This document shows positions 18,232 through 26,324 of a stretch of DNA of 64,000 nucleotides, piece after piece. Every line of letters starts with the position of its first letter. The stretch's first letter is position 1. A program made the translations under genes and the position numbers. Under the pieces are notes generated by a model, which made no database searches, was not told the origin of the DNA, and saw only the letters and a program-made list of their open reading frames with translations. Source of the DNA: Phytobacter diazotrophicus (GTDB lineage: Bacteria > Pseudomonadota > Gammaproteobacteria > Enterobacterales > Enterobacteriaceae); assembly GCA_004346725.1 (NCBI GenBank), contig SMDE01000011.1:1-64000 (forward strand), given 5' to 3'.

Positions 18232-18480
18232 TCAAAGATCGTCCGGCGTTCTACTGACAACCATTTCCAGAGCACTACGGTACATCCTTGTTTTTTCCGG
18301 GTCACTCTCCTCTTCAAGATGGCGAATAATCGCCAGAATCACCGCTTTGTTACTGACCGGTAAATTTAACGAAGCCAGCTTTTCTTCAACGTTTTTAATA
18401 AAAGCAAGCTCGGCGCTGAAAACCGGTAGCCGAATGGTTTGTGACGAATTCAGAAACTGTGTTGCCGGGTGAAGGGCCAT
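18232..18480 (-). CDS. AriR/YmgB-type regulator, copy 2
   Basis: An 82-residue protein. NKAVILAIIRHLEEESD...RSALEMVVSRTPDDL aligns with NKAIILRLINLMENTED...RKTLEIVVDHTMDDI of copy 1. The start at 18480 (MALHPATQF) is preceded by AAGGAAGAG; the frame is open 29 codons further but without a ribosome site. Unlike copy 1 it is not behind ymgA on the same strand but convergent with it, so its expression is independent. Confidence 0.75.
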   Translation of the reverse strand: MALHPATQFLNSSQTIRLPVFSAELAFIKNVEEKLASLNLPVSNKAVILAIIRHLEEESDPEKTRMYRSALEMVVSRTPDDL

Positions 18481-18637
18481 GTGTGCTCTCTTCCTTTTGC
18501 GACTGTAGCGGTAAATCGGAAAAATCCCCTTGTTCACAAAATCTAGGCTGCTTTTGGCAAATTGCATAGCGAAAAGCGGGTTTTTCCGTCTTTAGCAGGC
18601 GAATTAATAAATTCCCCTTCAGGTTTAGAGTATGTAT

Positions 18638-18652
18638 TATATGTTTCATATA
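18638..18652. promoter_or_regulatory. Perfect palindrome upstream of the ParD-like gene
   Basis: TATATGTTTCATATA is a perfect 15-base palindrome ending 27 bases before the ParD-like start, in an AT-rich promoter-like stretch. Antitoxins of this structural class often bind such sites to repress their own operon; this role is inferred. Confidence 0.4.
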
Positions 18653-18679
18653 TGATTCGTATAAGGTGAAGTATTGACC

Positions 18680-18931
18680 ATGGGTATCGTTAAAATCTCG
18701 GACCTGATGCACGAAAACCTGCGTCTTGCCAGTAACGCACTGAGCCGTTCAATCAATGCACAGGCAGAGCACTGGCTGAAAATCGGCATGCTTTCAGAGC
18801 TGTATCCGCATTTGACGCATCAGGAACTCACCCGCCTGCTGGTTCGGGCGGAGCTTAAGGGCAGCGTGGATATCAACAAGCTGGTTGACGAGGAGCCGCT
18901 GTCATTGCAAATGGAGCATGAAGCCAGATGA
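18680..18931 (+). CDS. ParD-like (antitoxin-type) small protein
   Basis: An 83-residue protein (MGIVKISDLMHENLRLASNALSRSINAQAEHW) of the ParD-like family, whose N-terminal region resembles ribbon-helix-helix antitoxins. No ParE-like toxin gene is beside it. Instead its stop overlaps the start of a methionine aminopeptidase gene (ATGA, 4 bases), indicating translational coupling. A TTG at 18674 is an alternative start, better spaced from AAGGTGA. The role of this protein with an aminopeptidase partner is not known to me. A perfect palindrome lies just upstream. Confidence 0.8.
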   Translation: MGIVKISDLMHENLRLASNALSRSINAQAEHWLKIGMLSELYPHLTHQELTRLLVRAELKGSVDINKLVDEEPLSLQMEHEAR

Positions 18932-19713
18932 CGAACATCAAACTGCACTCTCAGGAAGAGATTGAAATGGCCCGCGCGGCGGGACACGCTGCGGCAAAAG
19001 TGCTGGAGATGATCAAACCCCACGTTCGCGCGGGTGTGACAACCGATGAGATCGACAAACTGTGCCACGATTTCATTCGCCACGAATTAAAGGTGATCCC
19101 GGCGAACATTGGTTACAACGGCTACACCCGCACCGTCTGCACGTCGGTCAACCATGTGGTGTGTCACGGCATTCCGTCGGAGAAACGTCTCAAAGAGGGT
19201 GACATCATCAATATTGACGTGGCGATCATCAAGGATGGTTGGTACGGCGATACCAGTCGCATGTATTTTGTGGGTGAGCCCTCCGTGCGTGCCAGGAGAC
19301 TGACCCATATCACCTATGAATCGATGGTTGCCGGGATTAAAGCCGTACGCCCCGGCGCGACGCTTGGCGATATCGGCGCGGCTATTCAGCAGGTGGCGGA
19401 GTCTGCCGGTTTTTCAGTGGTGAAAGAGTATTGTGGTCACGGCGTGGGGCAGGAATATCACGCAGAACCGCAGATCCTGCACTATGGTCGCCCGGGGACA
19501 GGGCTGGTACTGAAAAAAGGGATGATTTTTACCATTGAGCCGATGATCAACGCCGGTAAAGCCGCGACAAGCGTGCTGTCCGACGGTTGGACGGTGGTCA
19601 CCAAAGACCGTTCTCTTTCGGCGCAGTGGGAACATATGGTGGCGGTTACCGACAGCGGTTTTGATTTGTTAACACCCTGGCCGGATCCTTCACCCGAGTA
19701 TTCGGGGCTTTAA
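18928..19713 (+). CDS. map: Type I methionine aminopeptidase, second copy
   Basis: Removes N-terminal methionine from nascent proteins; a cytoplasmic dinuclear metalloenzyme. All five metal ligands occupy the same positions as in E. coli MetAP: D97, D108, H171, E204 and E235, so it should be active. It is 261 residues compared with 264. The housekeeping map gene of enterobacteria lies beside rpsB-tsf, so this is most likely an additional paralogue. It overlaps the ParD-like gene by four bases and is probably co-translated with it. No terminator is obvious; the 3' end slightly overlaps a small convergent frame. Confidence 0.9.
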   Translation: MTNIKLHSQEEIEMARAAGHAAAKVLEMIKPHVRAGVTTDEIDKLCHDFIRHELKVIPANIGYNGYTRTVCTSVNHVVCHGIPSEKRLKEGDIINIDVAIIKDGWYGDTSRMYFVGEPSVRARRLTHITYESMVAGIKAVRPGATLGDIGAAIQQVAESAGFSVVKEYCGHGVGQEYHAEPQILHYGRPGTGLVLKKGMIFTIEPMINAGKAATSVLSDGWTVVTKDRSLSAQWEHMVAVTDSGFDLLTPWPDPSPEYSGL

Positions 19714-19926
19714 TTGCCACTTTTTTTCAGGCGGGGCAGACAATCGCTGAACCGCCTGCCCGCGCTTTAGCGCACTTTGCTTAACGCCCATCTTCTTCTT
19801 GCGCACGCGAAAAAAGACGCCCAGAACGGTACGGTCTAATTCCTCCGCTTTCATCACAAATTCCTTCGGGCATTGCTGCCACAATCGTCCGGTGTCCTGC
19901 CAAAGATTTGCTTTTACTCTGCGCAC
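19690..19926 (-). CDS. Small basic protein of unknown function
   Basis: A 78-residue, strongly basic frame starting with GTG (RRVKANLWQDTG) and ending PPEKKWQLKPRILG. AAGGAACGGGAAATAAGAT lies upstream, which gives an acceptable but distant ribosome site. The 3' end overlaps the end of the convergent map paralogue by 24 bases. I do not recognise a family. It could be a chance frame; the compact basic composition and the absence of rival genes in this gap are the reasons to list it. Confidence 0.35.
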   Translation of the reverse strand: MRRVKANLWQDTGRLWQQCPKEFVMKAEELDRTVLGVFFRVRKKKMGVKQSALKRGQAVQRLSAPPEKKWQLKPRILG

Positions 19927-20003
19927 ATCTTATTTCCCGTTCCTTTTTCTGCCTGCGCGCAAAATAAAACCCAATCTTTTATCTTAAATTTATGGAGTCT
20001 TCT

Positions 20004-21146
20004 ATGACACTTTCATTCTCTATTCCGCGCAGTATTATTTATGGCGAAAACGCATTAGAACATCTGGCAACCCTTAAAGGGAAAAAAGCCGCGCTGGTTA
20101 CGGGCGGCAGTTCAATGAAGCGCTTTGGTTTTTTGGACAGGGCCATCAGCGAGCTAAAGAAAGCCGGGATGGAGTGCACCGTCATTGATAATGTCGAACC
20201 CAACCCCTCTGTTGAAACGGTCTGGCGTGGGGCGAAAGCCATGCTGGCGTTTGAACCGGACTGGATTGTGGCACTCGGCGGCGGTTCCGCGCTGGATGCG
20301 GCAAAAGTGATGTGGTGTTTCTACGAGCATCCGCACCTGACGTTTGAAGACATTATTCCCGTCGGCTCCATGCCCGCACTGCGTAATAAAGCCCGTTTTG
20401 TCGCCATTCCGTCCACCAGTGGCAGCGCCTCTGAAATCACCGCGTTCTCGGTTATCACCGATACGGCTCATCACATCAAATACCCGATTGTAGCGGCAGA
20501 TCTGGTGCCGGATATCGCCATTCTGGACCCGACCATTCCGGCAAAAATGCCGCCGCATGTCACCGTGCATACCGGGATGGATGTGATGACACACGCGCTT
20601 GAGGCCTATGTCTCGACTGCCGCCAACTCCTTTACCGATCCCTATGCGATCGAAGCCATTCGCCTGGTGTTCGAATATCTGGAAATCGCCTATTTGTCGC
20701 CAAATGACCTGAATGCGCGTATGCACATGCATAATGCCTCTGCACTGGCAGGCATTGCGTTCACCAATGCGTCTCTGGGGCTGGTGCATTCTATGGCGCA
20801 TAAGATTGGCGGGGAGTTTGGTATTACGCATGGTCTGGCGAACGCCATTATGCTGCCGTATATCATTCAATATAATTCTATCTATACCAATAAGTACCAG
20901 AAGCTGGAGAAAGCGCTGGGCATTGGCAACCTGATTACCGCCATTAAGGACCTGAATAAGCGTCTGAATATTCCAGAAACCCTTGGGCAATGTGGCGAGG
21001 TTGAAATTAAAGAGGCCGCATTTATGCAGGTACTCGACCGGATGAGTCACAACGCGGTGGATGATCCGTGCACCCTGACCAATCCCAATCAGCCAACGGT
21101 ACAAGATGTGAAAACACTCTATTCCAGCGCCTATTACGGCGTCTGA
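20004..21146 (+). CDS. Iron-containing alcohol dehydrogenase
   Basis: A 380-residue NAD(P)-dependent alcohol dehydrogenase of the group III (iron-activated) family. The nucleotide-binding GGGSALDAAK motif lies near residue 95, and the metal ligands D193, H197, H262 and H276 are all present in the expected contexts (GMDVMTHALEAY, LVHSMAHKIGG, FGITHGLAN). The ATG at 20004 follows GGAG at six bases; another ATG four codons earlier overlaps this site. Substrate cannot be deduced; relatives act on 1,3-propanediol, lactaldehyde or butanol. It is a single-gene unit with its own terminator, next to a TetR-controlled efflux locus. Confidence 0.88.
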   Translation: MTLSFSIPRSIIYGENALEHLATLKGKKAALVTGGSSMKRFGFLDRAISELKKAGMECTVIDNVEPNPSVETVWRGAKAMLAFEPDWIVALGGGSALDAAKVMWCFYEHPHLTFEDIIPVGSMPALRNKARFVAIPSTSGSASEITAFSVITDTAHHIKYPIVAADLVPDIAILDPTIPAKMPPHVTVHTGMDVMTHALEAYVSTAANSFTDPYAIEAIRLVFEYLEIAYLSPNDLNARMHMHNASALAGIAFTNASLGLVHSMAHKIGGEFGITHGLANAIMLPYIIQYNSIYTNKYQKLEKALGIGNLITAIKDLNKRLNIPETLGQCGEVEIKEAAFMQVLDRMSHNAVDDPCTLTNPNQPTVQDVKTLYSSAYYGV

Positions 21147-21167
21147 TATTCAGAGTGACAGGAACAA

Positions 21168-21195
21168 AAGCGTATGGCGACATACGCTTTTTTTG
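21168..21195 (+). terminator. Rho-independent terminator of the alcohol dehydrogenase gene
   Basis: GCGTATG-GCGA-CATACGC is followed by TTTTTTT. The run AAAA on its left side means it could also act weakly for tetR, which converges from the right. Confidence 0.9.
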
Positions 21196-21202
21196 CCCTG
21201 AA

Positions 21203-21802
21203 TCAGGCCCGATAGGCGAGCAGAAAAACCGTCACTGCGCGGGCGGTCACTTCTTCGATTTTCTTACTATCCGGCGCGGCCTCGACCCCGAGAACCACGC
21301 TGAGGTACAGTTCGGCTTCAATCAATCCTTTTAGATGCATGGCGCAAACCCCGCTGTCGGATTTACGCAGAACGCCTTCTTCGATTTTTTTGCCCAGATA
21401 ATCGCTTAACAGCTTCCAGCCACGCTGCGGCCCCTGCGTGTAAAAGCGTTGGCCAATGTCGCTGCGCTCCGACTCGCTGACGGCCATGCGCCAGATAGCC
21501 AGAATGTTGCCACGCATGATGGAGGCGAGATACTGGCGGCCAAATTTATTTAATGTGATTTCAATATCTTGTTTGAAATCTAAGGATTCAAACGCATCGG
21601 CGATTTCCCTTTTCGCTGAGGTTTCCATGACGGCCGAGAAGATCTCTTCCTTGGAGCTGAAATAGTTATAGAGCGTCGATTTTGACCCACCGACACGGCT
21701 GGCAATTTCTGACATTGATGTGTTGTTAAAACCGAGCTCAATAAAGGCTTTGGTGGCAACGTCCAGTATGGTTTGTCGCTTTGTTTCACTCTTAACCCGC
21801 AT
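21203..21802 (-). CDS. TetR-family repressor of the efflux operon
   Basis: A 199-residue regulator with the TetR helix-turn-helix near the N-terminus (MSEIASRVGGSKSTLYNYFSSKEEIF, residues about 29-54) and a larger ligand-binding helical domain. It is divergent from a tripartite drug efflux operon, and a perfect ACCGTAC-A-GTACGGT palindrome covers the expected transcription start of that operon, which is the most likely operator. The inducing ligand is unknown. Confidence 0.9.
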   Translation of the reverse strand: MRVKSETKRQTILDVATKAFIELGFNNTSMSEIASRVGGSKSTLYNYFSSKEEIFSAVMETSAKREIADAFESLDFKQDIEITLNKFGRQYLASIMRGNILAIWRMAVSESERSDIGQRFYTQGPQRGWKLLSDYLGKKIEEGVLRKSDSGVCAMHLKGLIEAELYLSVVLGVEAAPDSKKIEEVTARAVTVFLLAYRA

Positions 21803-21841
21803 ACGCTTCTCTTCTCTCTTCGTCCATCCCGCAAGTTTCGC

Positions 21842-21888
21842 TTGACTGTGAAGTTATGTCAATTTATAACAAAACCGTACAGTACGGT
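21842..21888 (+). promoter_or_regulatory. Efflux operon promoter with TetR operator
   Basis: TTGACT (21842-21847), a 17-base spacer and TATAAC (21865-21870) form a near-consensus sigma-70 promoter. The perfect palindrome ACCGTAC-A-GTACGGT (21874-21888) covers the predicted start of transcription. The neighbouring divergent TetR gene makes it the likely repressor site. Confidence 0.8.
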
Positions 21889-21906
21889 ACAAAAAAAGGA
21901 TGTATC

Positions 21907-23358
21907 TTGAAAATTAATAACTTACATTTACGCCGCACTCTGTTACCTCCAGGCACCCGGTTAACTCTTCTTACTGTAATGTTCCTGCTGGCGGGGTGTT
22001 CCACCGCGCCGGACAGTCGACTCGGCCATATAAAAGGCGCCGGGGAGCTGGCCTCTTCGCAGTCGTTGACTACCGCAAAAGAGGGGCAGTGGCCCGATAC
22101 CCAGTGGTGGCTGCGCTATCACGACAGCCAACTGGACAGCCTGATGACCAACGCGCTGGCTTCGGCACCCACGCTAAAAGTGGCGGAAGCCCGCCTGCGT
22201 AATGCGGCGGGTATTGCCGAACAGATTGGTGCGATACGCTCCGTTCAGCTCGGCGCGGCGGCATCGGCCTCGAAAGACAAAGTCAGTTATGCTTACCAAT
22301 CCTATATGCCGCCACACGGCTGGAACGATTACGGTTCGGTGACGGCAAATCTCAGCTTCAGCCTCGATTTCTGGGGGAAAAACCGTGCGGCGGTGGCAGC
22401 GGCCACCTCAGATTACGCGGCTGCAGAAGCGGAAATGCAGTCGGCAAAACTGCTGATTCAGACCTCGCTGGTACAGGCATATGCGGAACTGGCTCGCTTG
22501 TATCTGAACCGGGACACTACGCAAAATGCGCTGGAAATCCGCAGCAAAACCGTGGAGTTGATGGCCGAGCGTAACAGCAACGGCCTGGAAACCGACGGAG
22601 TCGTCAGGCAAATGCAGGCGCTGAAAGAGCGGGCAGAAGCGGAGCTGATTGCCGCCGATGAATCTATTCAGTTGCAGAAAAACGCCATTGCCGCCCTGCT
22701 CGGTGACGGCCCGGACCGCGCCTTGTCCATTCAGCGTCCCGCTATTCACCTTGATGAATCATTCAACCTGCCTGCCAATACCGGCATCAATATCCTCGGC
22801 CACCGCCCGGATATCAGCGCCGCGCGCTGGCGCGTGGAGGCAGCCGCCAAACGTATTCATGTCGCTAAAGCGGCGTACTATCCCGATATCAGTATTACCG
22901 GGTTTATTGGTTATCAGTCCTTTGGTCTCAATAACTTAACCCGTTCAGGTAATGATGCGGGCAGCATCGGCCCGGCGCTGTATCTGCCGATCTTTACCGG
23001 CGGGCGGCTCTCCGGGCAGTTAACGTCGGCGGAGGCGAATTACGAAGAGTCGGTAGCGACCTACAACAATACGCTGACGCTGGCCTTGCACGATGTCGCC
23101 AATGTGGTGACCCGTTCGAAAGCGTTAAAAGAACGTCTGGCGAAGACCGAAAGCGCCTTTGATAACGCACGGGCGGCGTATGACATCGCCGATAAGCGCT
23201 ATCGCGGTGGTCTGGCGACCTATCTGGATGTCCTGACAACGGAAGACGCCATGCTGGATACCCAGCGCGCGCTGGTGAATTTGCAATCTCAGGCATTTTC
23301 TCTCGACGTTTCATTGATCCACGCGCTGGGCGGTGGGTTTGTCGCATCCAAATCCTAA
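21907..23358 (+). CDS. Outer membrane efflux lipoprotein (NodT/OprM type)
   Basis: A TolC-like outer-membrane channel of the NodT family, 483 residues, with two OEP repeats (about 90-280 and 300-475). The signal peptide ends in the lipobox LLAGC, so the mature protein is a lipoprotein. An ATG at 21856 gives 17 more residues, but it lies between the -35 and -10 elements of the promoter and so cannot be translated from it; the TTG at 21907 is preceded by AAAGGATGTATC and puts the signal peptide in the right place. It is the first gene of a three-gene efflux operon. Confidence 0.88.
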   Translation: MKINNLHLRRTLLPPGTRLTLLTVMFLLAGCSTAPDSRLGHIKGAGELASSQSLTTAKEGQWPDTQWWLRYHDSQLDSLMTNALASAPTLKVAEARLRNAAGIAEQIGAIRSVQLGAAASASKDKVSYAYQSYMPPHGWNDYGSVTANLSFSLDFWGKNRAAVAAATSDYAAAEAEMQSAKLLIQTSLVQAYAELARLYLNRDTTQNALEIRSKTVELMAERNSNGLETDGVVRQMQALKERAEAELIAADESIQLQKNAIAALLGDGPDRALSIQRPAIHLDESFNLPANTGINILGHRPDISAARWRVEAAAKRIHVAKAAYYPDISITGFIGYQSFGLNNLTRSGNDAGSIGPALYLPIFTGGRLSGQLTSAEANYEESVATYNNTLTLALHDVANVVTRSKALKERLAKTESAFDNARAAYDIADKRYRGGLATYLDVLTTEDAMLDTQRALVNLQSQAFSLDVSLIHALGGGFVASKS

Positions 23359-23381
23359 TTTGAATGGCAGGAAGTTTTTCT

Positions 23382-24575
23382 ATGGCACAGGCAAAAATCG
23401 CGGCGACTGACGACAACTTTGATGCGTCGCGCGCCACATCATCACGTAAAAAGGGCTTTATGGGGCTGGCGGCGGCAATTGTGATTGCCGCTGTGGGATA
23501 TGGTCTCTGGTACTACTTTGTTGGCTCGCGCTATGTCTCCACCGACAACGCCTACAGCGCCGCCGAAGTGGCTGAGGTTACGCCGTCGGTTACCGGGATT
23601 GTGCAAACCGTCAACGTCGTCGATACCCAGGCGGTGAAGCAGGGGGATGTACTGGTGCAACTGGACGACACCGACGCCCGTCTGGCGCTGGCGCAGGCTG
23701 AGGCTAATCTGGGGCAATCGCGCCGCCGGGTCAGCAGCTATATGGCGACCGACGAAGGCCTTGCCGCACAAGTGAAGGCACGTGAAGCCGATGAAACCCA
23801 GGCACAGGCCCGGCTTGTTGCCGCACAGTCAGATTTCACCAAAGCACAGGTGGACTTAAAACGGCGTGAGGCACTGGCAAAATCCGGGGCGGTTTCCGGC
23901 GAGGAACTGACCAACGCGCGTAACGCGATGGCGCAGGCCGAGTCCAGCCTCAATGTCGCCAAAGCGGCTGCGGCGCAGGCCACAGCTAACCGCTTGTCCA
24001 CCATCGGGGCGAAAAAAGCCAATGCCGCGCTGACCATCAATGCTACCGTCGAAACCAACCCGGAAGTGATGCTGGCAAAGGCGAAGGTTGAACAGGCGCA
24101 GGTGGACCTGGCGCGTACTGTCATTAAAGCGCCTGTGGATGGCGTTATTGCTCGCCGTCAGGTGCAGGTCGGCCAGCGCGTACAGAACGGCGAACGGCTG
24201 ATGAGCGTGGTGCCGCTGCATGATGTTCACGTGGATGCCAACTTCAAAGAGGTGGAGCTACGCCATGTGAAAATTGGTCAGCCGGTGGAAGTGACCGCCG
24301 ATATCTATGGCGACAAAGTGGTGTATCACGGCGTGGTGAGCGGCGTGTCCGGCGGTACCGGCTCGGCGTTTTCCATGATACCGGCGCAAAACGCTACCGG
24401 TAACTGGATCAAGGTGGTTCAGCGTCTGCCGCTGCGTATCACGCTGGATAAGAACGAGCTGGCAAAACACCCGCTGCAGGTTGGTTTGTCGATGATTGCC
24501 ACTATCGATACCCGCAAAATCAAAAAACTGAACACGTCTGACAGCGAAGGGCTGGCGACGGCTCGTCAGGATTAA
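23382..24575 (+). CDS. Periplasmic adaptor of efflux system (EmrA/HlyD type)
   Basis: A 397-residue membrane fusion protein linking the inner-membrane pump and the outer-membrane channel. It has an N-terminal membrane anchor (residues about 24-46), a lipoyl/barrel-sandwich part (YVSTDNAYSAAEVAEV and later TVIKAPVDGVIARRQVQVGQ), and a long alanine-rich coiled-coil hairpin between them (about 95-210). The ATG at 23382 follows GCAGGAAG; an ATG six codons earlier overlaps that site. It lies 23 bases behind the channel gene. Confidence 0.92.
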   Translation: MAQAKIAATDDNFDASRATSSRKKGFMGLAAAIVIAAVGYGLWYYFVGSRYVSTDNAYSAAEVAEVTPSVTGIVQTVNVVDTQAVKQGDVLVQLDDTDARLALAQAEANLGQSRRRVSSYMATDEGLAAQVKAREADETQAQARLVAAQSDFTKAQVDLKRREALAKSGAVSGEELTNARNAMAQAESSLNVAKAAAAQATANRLSTIGAKKANAALTINATVETNPEVMLAKAKVEQAQVDLARTVIKAPVDGVIARRQVQVGQRVQNGERLMSVVPLHDVHVDANFKEVELRHVKIGQPVEVTADIYGDKVVYHGVVSGVSGGTGSAFSMIPAQNATGNWIKVVQRLPLRITLDKNELAKHPLQVGLSMIATIDTRKIKKLNTSDSEGLATARQD

Positions 24576-24584
24576 GGCGCCAGA

Positions 24585-26120
24585 ATGAGTGACACTTCGC
24601 AAAAGACATTCCCGCAGCCGCTGACGGGCGGGGCGTTGGTGCTTGGGACGCTCTGCCTGGCGATGGCCAATTTTCTGGCTATCCTGGACACCACCATCGC
24701 CAACGTTTCGGTGTCGAACATCGCCGGTAGCCTGGGCACGTCGACCAGCCAGGGCACTTACGTTATTACCTCCTACGCGGTAGCGGAGGCAATCTCGGTC
24801 CCGCTCACCGGCTGGCTGGCCTCACGGTTTGGCGCACTGCGGGTATTTGTTATCTGCCTGCTGATGTTTGGCGTCTTCTCTACTCTGTGCGGCATGGCGA
24901 GCAGTATGAATATGCTGGTGCTGTTCCGCGTCTTTCTGGGCTTCTCCGGCGGCCCGCTGATGCCACTGTCTCAGACGCTGATGATGCGAATCTTCCCCAG
25001 AAACAAAGGTCATGTGGCCATTGGCATCTGGAGTATGACCACGCTGGTTGCGCCCATCATGGGGCCGATTCTTGGCGGTGTCATTTGCGACCAGTTTAGC
25101 TGGCACTACATCTTTATCTGCAAGACGCCGTTCGCCATCGTGGCCGGGCTGATGTGTTGGAAGATGTTGCAACGCTATGAAACGCAAACCGCGAAATCAC
25201 CTATCGACGTGGTGGGGCTGGTTCTGCTGGTGGTATGGGTGTCGGCCCTGCAGATCATGCTCGATGAAGGTAAAGACCATGACTGGTTTGCCTCGACCCG
25301 CATTATCGTGCTGGCCATTATCGCGCTGATTGGCTTTATCTCATTCCTGATTTGGGAACTGACGGAGCGTAACCCGGTGGTCGATCTGAAAGTCTTCCGC
25401 CATCGGGGGTTCACAACCAGCATGGTGACGCTGTCGCTGGCGTTTGGCGCGTTCTTTGGCATTACCGTACTTACGCCGTTATGGCTGCAAATTTATATGG
25501 GCTACACCGCCACCATTGCAGGCTATTCGACGGCGACAATGGGGGTGCTGGCGGTATTCCTCGCGCCGCTGATCGCCAACCTGGCAACCAAAATGGACCC
25601 GCGTCCGCTGGTCTTTGCCGGGGTACTGTGGCTGGGATTGTGGACGCTATTTCGCAGCCAGGCGGACATGAGCATGACCTTCTCACAGATCAGTTTGCCA
25701 ATGCTGTTCCAGGGGATTGGTATGCCGCTGTTCTTCGTGCCGCTTACCGCCATTGCACTGGGGTGCGTGCTGGATCGCGAGATGGATTCCGCCGCCGGGC
25801 TGATGAATTTTATCCGTACTCTTTCGGGCGCGTTTGCCACCTCGATGGTCAACACCTCGTGGGAAAACCGGACCCGCTACGTACATGCGGAACTGGCGGG
25901 GTTGACAGACAGAGGCGCGGTCGCGACCCAGGCAATGACCAACAGTGGAATGCAGATGGGGGAAGTGCGTGGTTCGATTGACTGGCTATTGCAGGGGCAG
26001 AGCGTAATGGTCGCAACGAATCAAATCTTTATGGCAATTGCGGTGATTTTCGTCGTGGCCGCAATGATTATCTGGCTCGCGCCAAAACCGAAAAAAGTGG
26101 ATATCTCCGCGGTTCATTGA
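24585..26120 (+). CDS. Multidrug MFS pump, DHA2 family (EmrB type)
   Basis: A 511-residue proton-driven exporter with about 14 hydrophobic segments, the DHA2 layout of EmrB. Visible signatures include LDTTIANVSVSNIAG in the first membrane segment (the LDxTIVNVALP motif of this family) and GGPLMPLSQTLMMRIFP. With the adaptor and the outer-membrane lipoprotein it forms an EmrAB-TolC-like tripartite system that carries its own channel. It is nine bases behind the adaptor gene and is closed by a terminator. Substrates are unknown. Confidence 0.93.
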   Translation: MSDTSQKTFPQPLTGGALVLGTLCLAMANFLAILDTTIANVSVSNIAGSLGTSTSQGTYVITSYAVAEAISVPLTGWLASRFGALRVFVICLLMFGVFSTLCGMASSMNMLVLFRVFLGFSGGPLMPLSQTLMMRIFPRNKGHVAIGIWSMTTLVAPIMGPILGGVICDQFSWHYIFICKTPFAIVAGLMCWKMLQRYETQTAKSPIDVVGLVLLVVWVSALQIMLDEGKDHDWFASTRIIVLAIIALIGFISFLIWELTERNPVVDLKVFRHRGFTTSMVTLSLAFGAFFGITVLTPLWLQIYMGYTATIAGYSTATMGVLAVFLAPLIANLATKMDPRPLVFAGVLWLGLWTLFRSQADMSMTFSQISLPMLFQGIGMPLFFVPLTAIALGCVLDREMDSAAGLMNFIRTLSGAFATSMVNTSWENRTRYVHAELAGLTDRGAVATQAMTNSGMQMGEVRGSIDWLLQGQSVMVATNQIFMAIAVIFVVAAMIIWLAPKPKKVDISAVH

Positions 26121-26142
26121 GGGCTCTGTTCATTTCGCCCTA

Positions 26143-26188
26143 CGCTCTGATAAGGTTTCTTGCGGATTATCAGAGCGTTTTTTATTTT
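26143..26188 (+). terminator. Terminator of the efflux operon
   Basis: CGCTCTGATAA and TTATCAGAGCG form a perfect 11-base stem around a 13-base loop, followed by TTTTTTATTTT. Confidence 0.92.
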
Positions 26189-26324
26189 CCCCCTTACTAA
26201 AACCCCCCAATCAACCACCGCAACGCGTAAGAAAACAGCAACCGGCGCATTACAACAACGTGCTAATTTTAAAAGGGTTCATTTAGGCGCGCTTTGTGAT
26301 GCAAACGCAGGTAGGGAGATAACG

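Noticed and set aside
20154-21104. A 316-codon open frame antisense to the alcohol dehydrogenase
   Set aside because: Antisense shadow of a gene with all metal ligands; no ribosome site and no family features.
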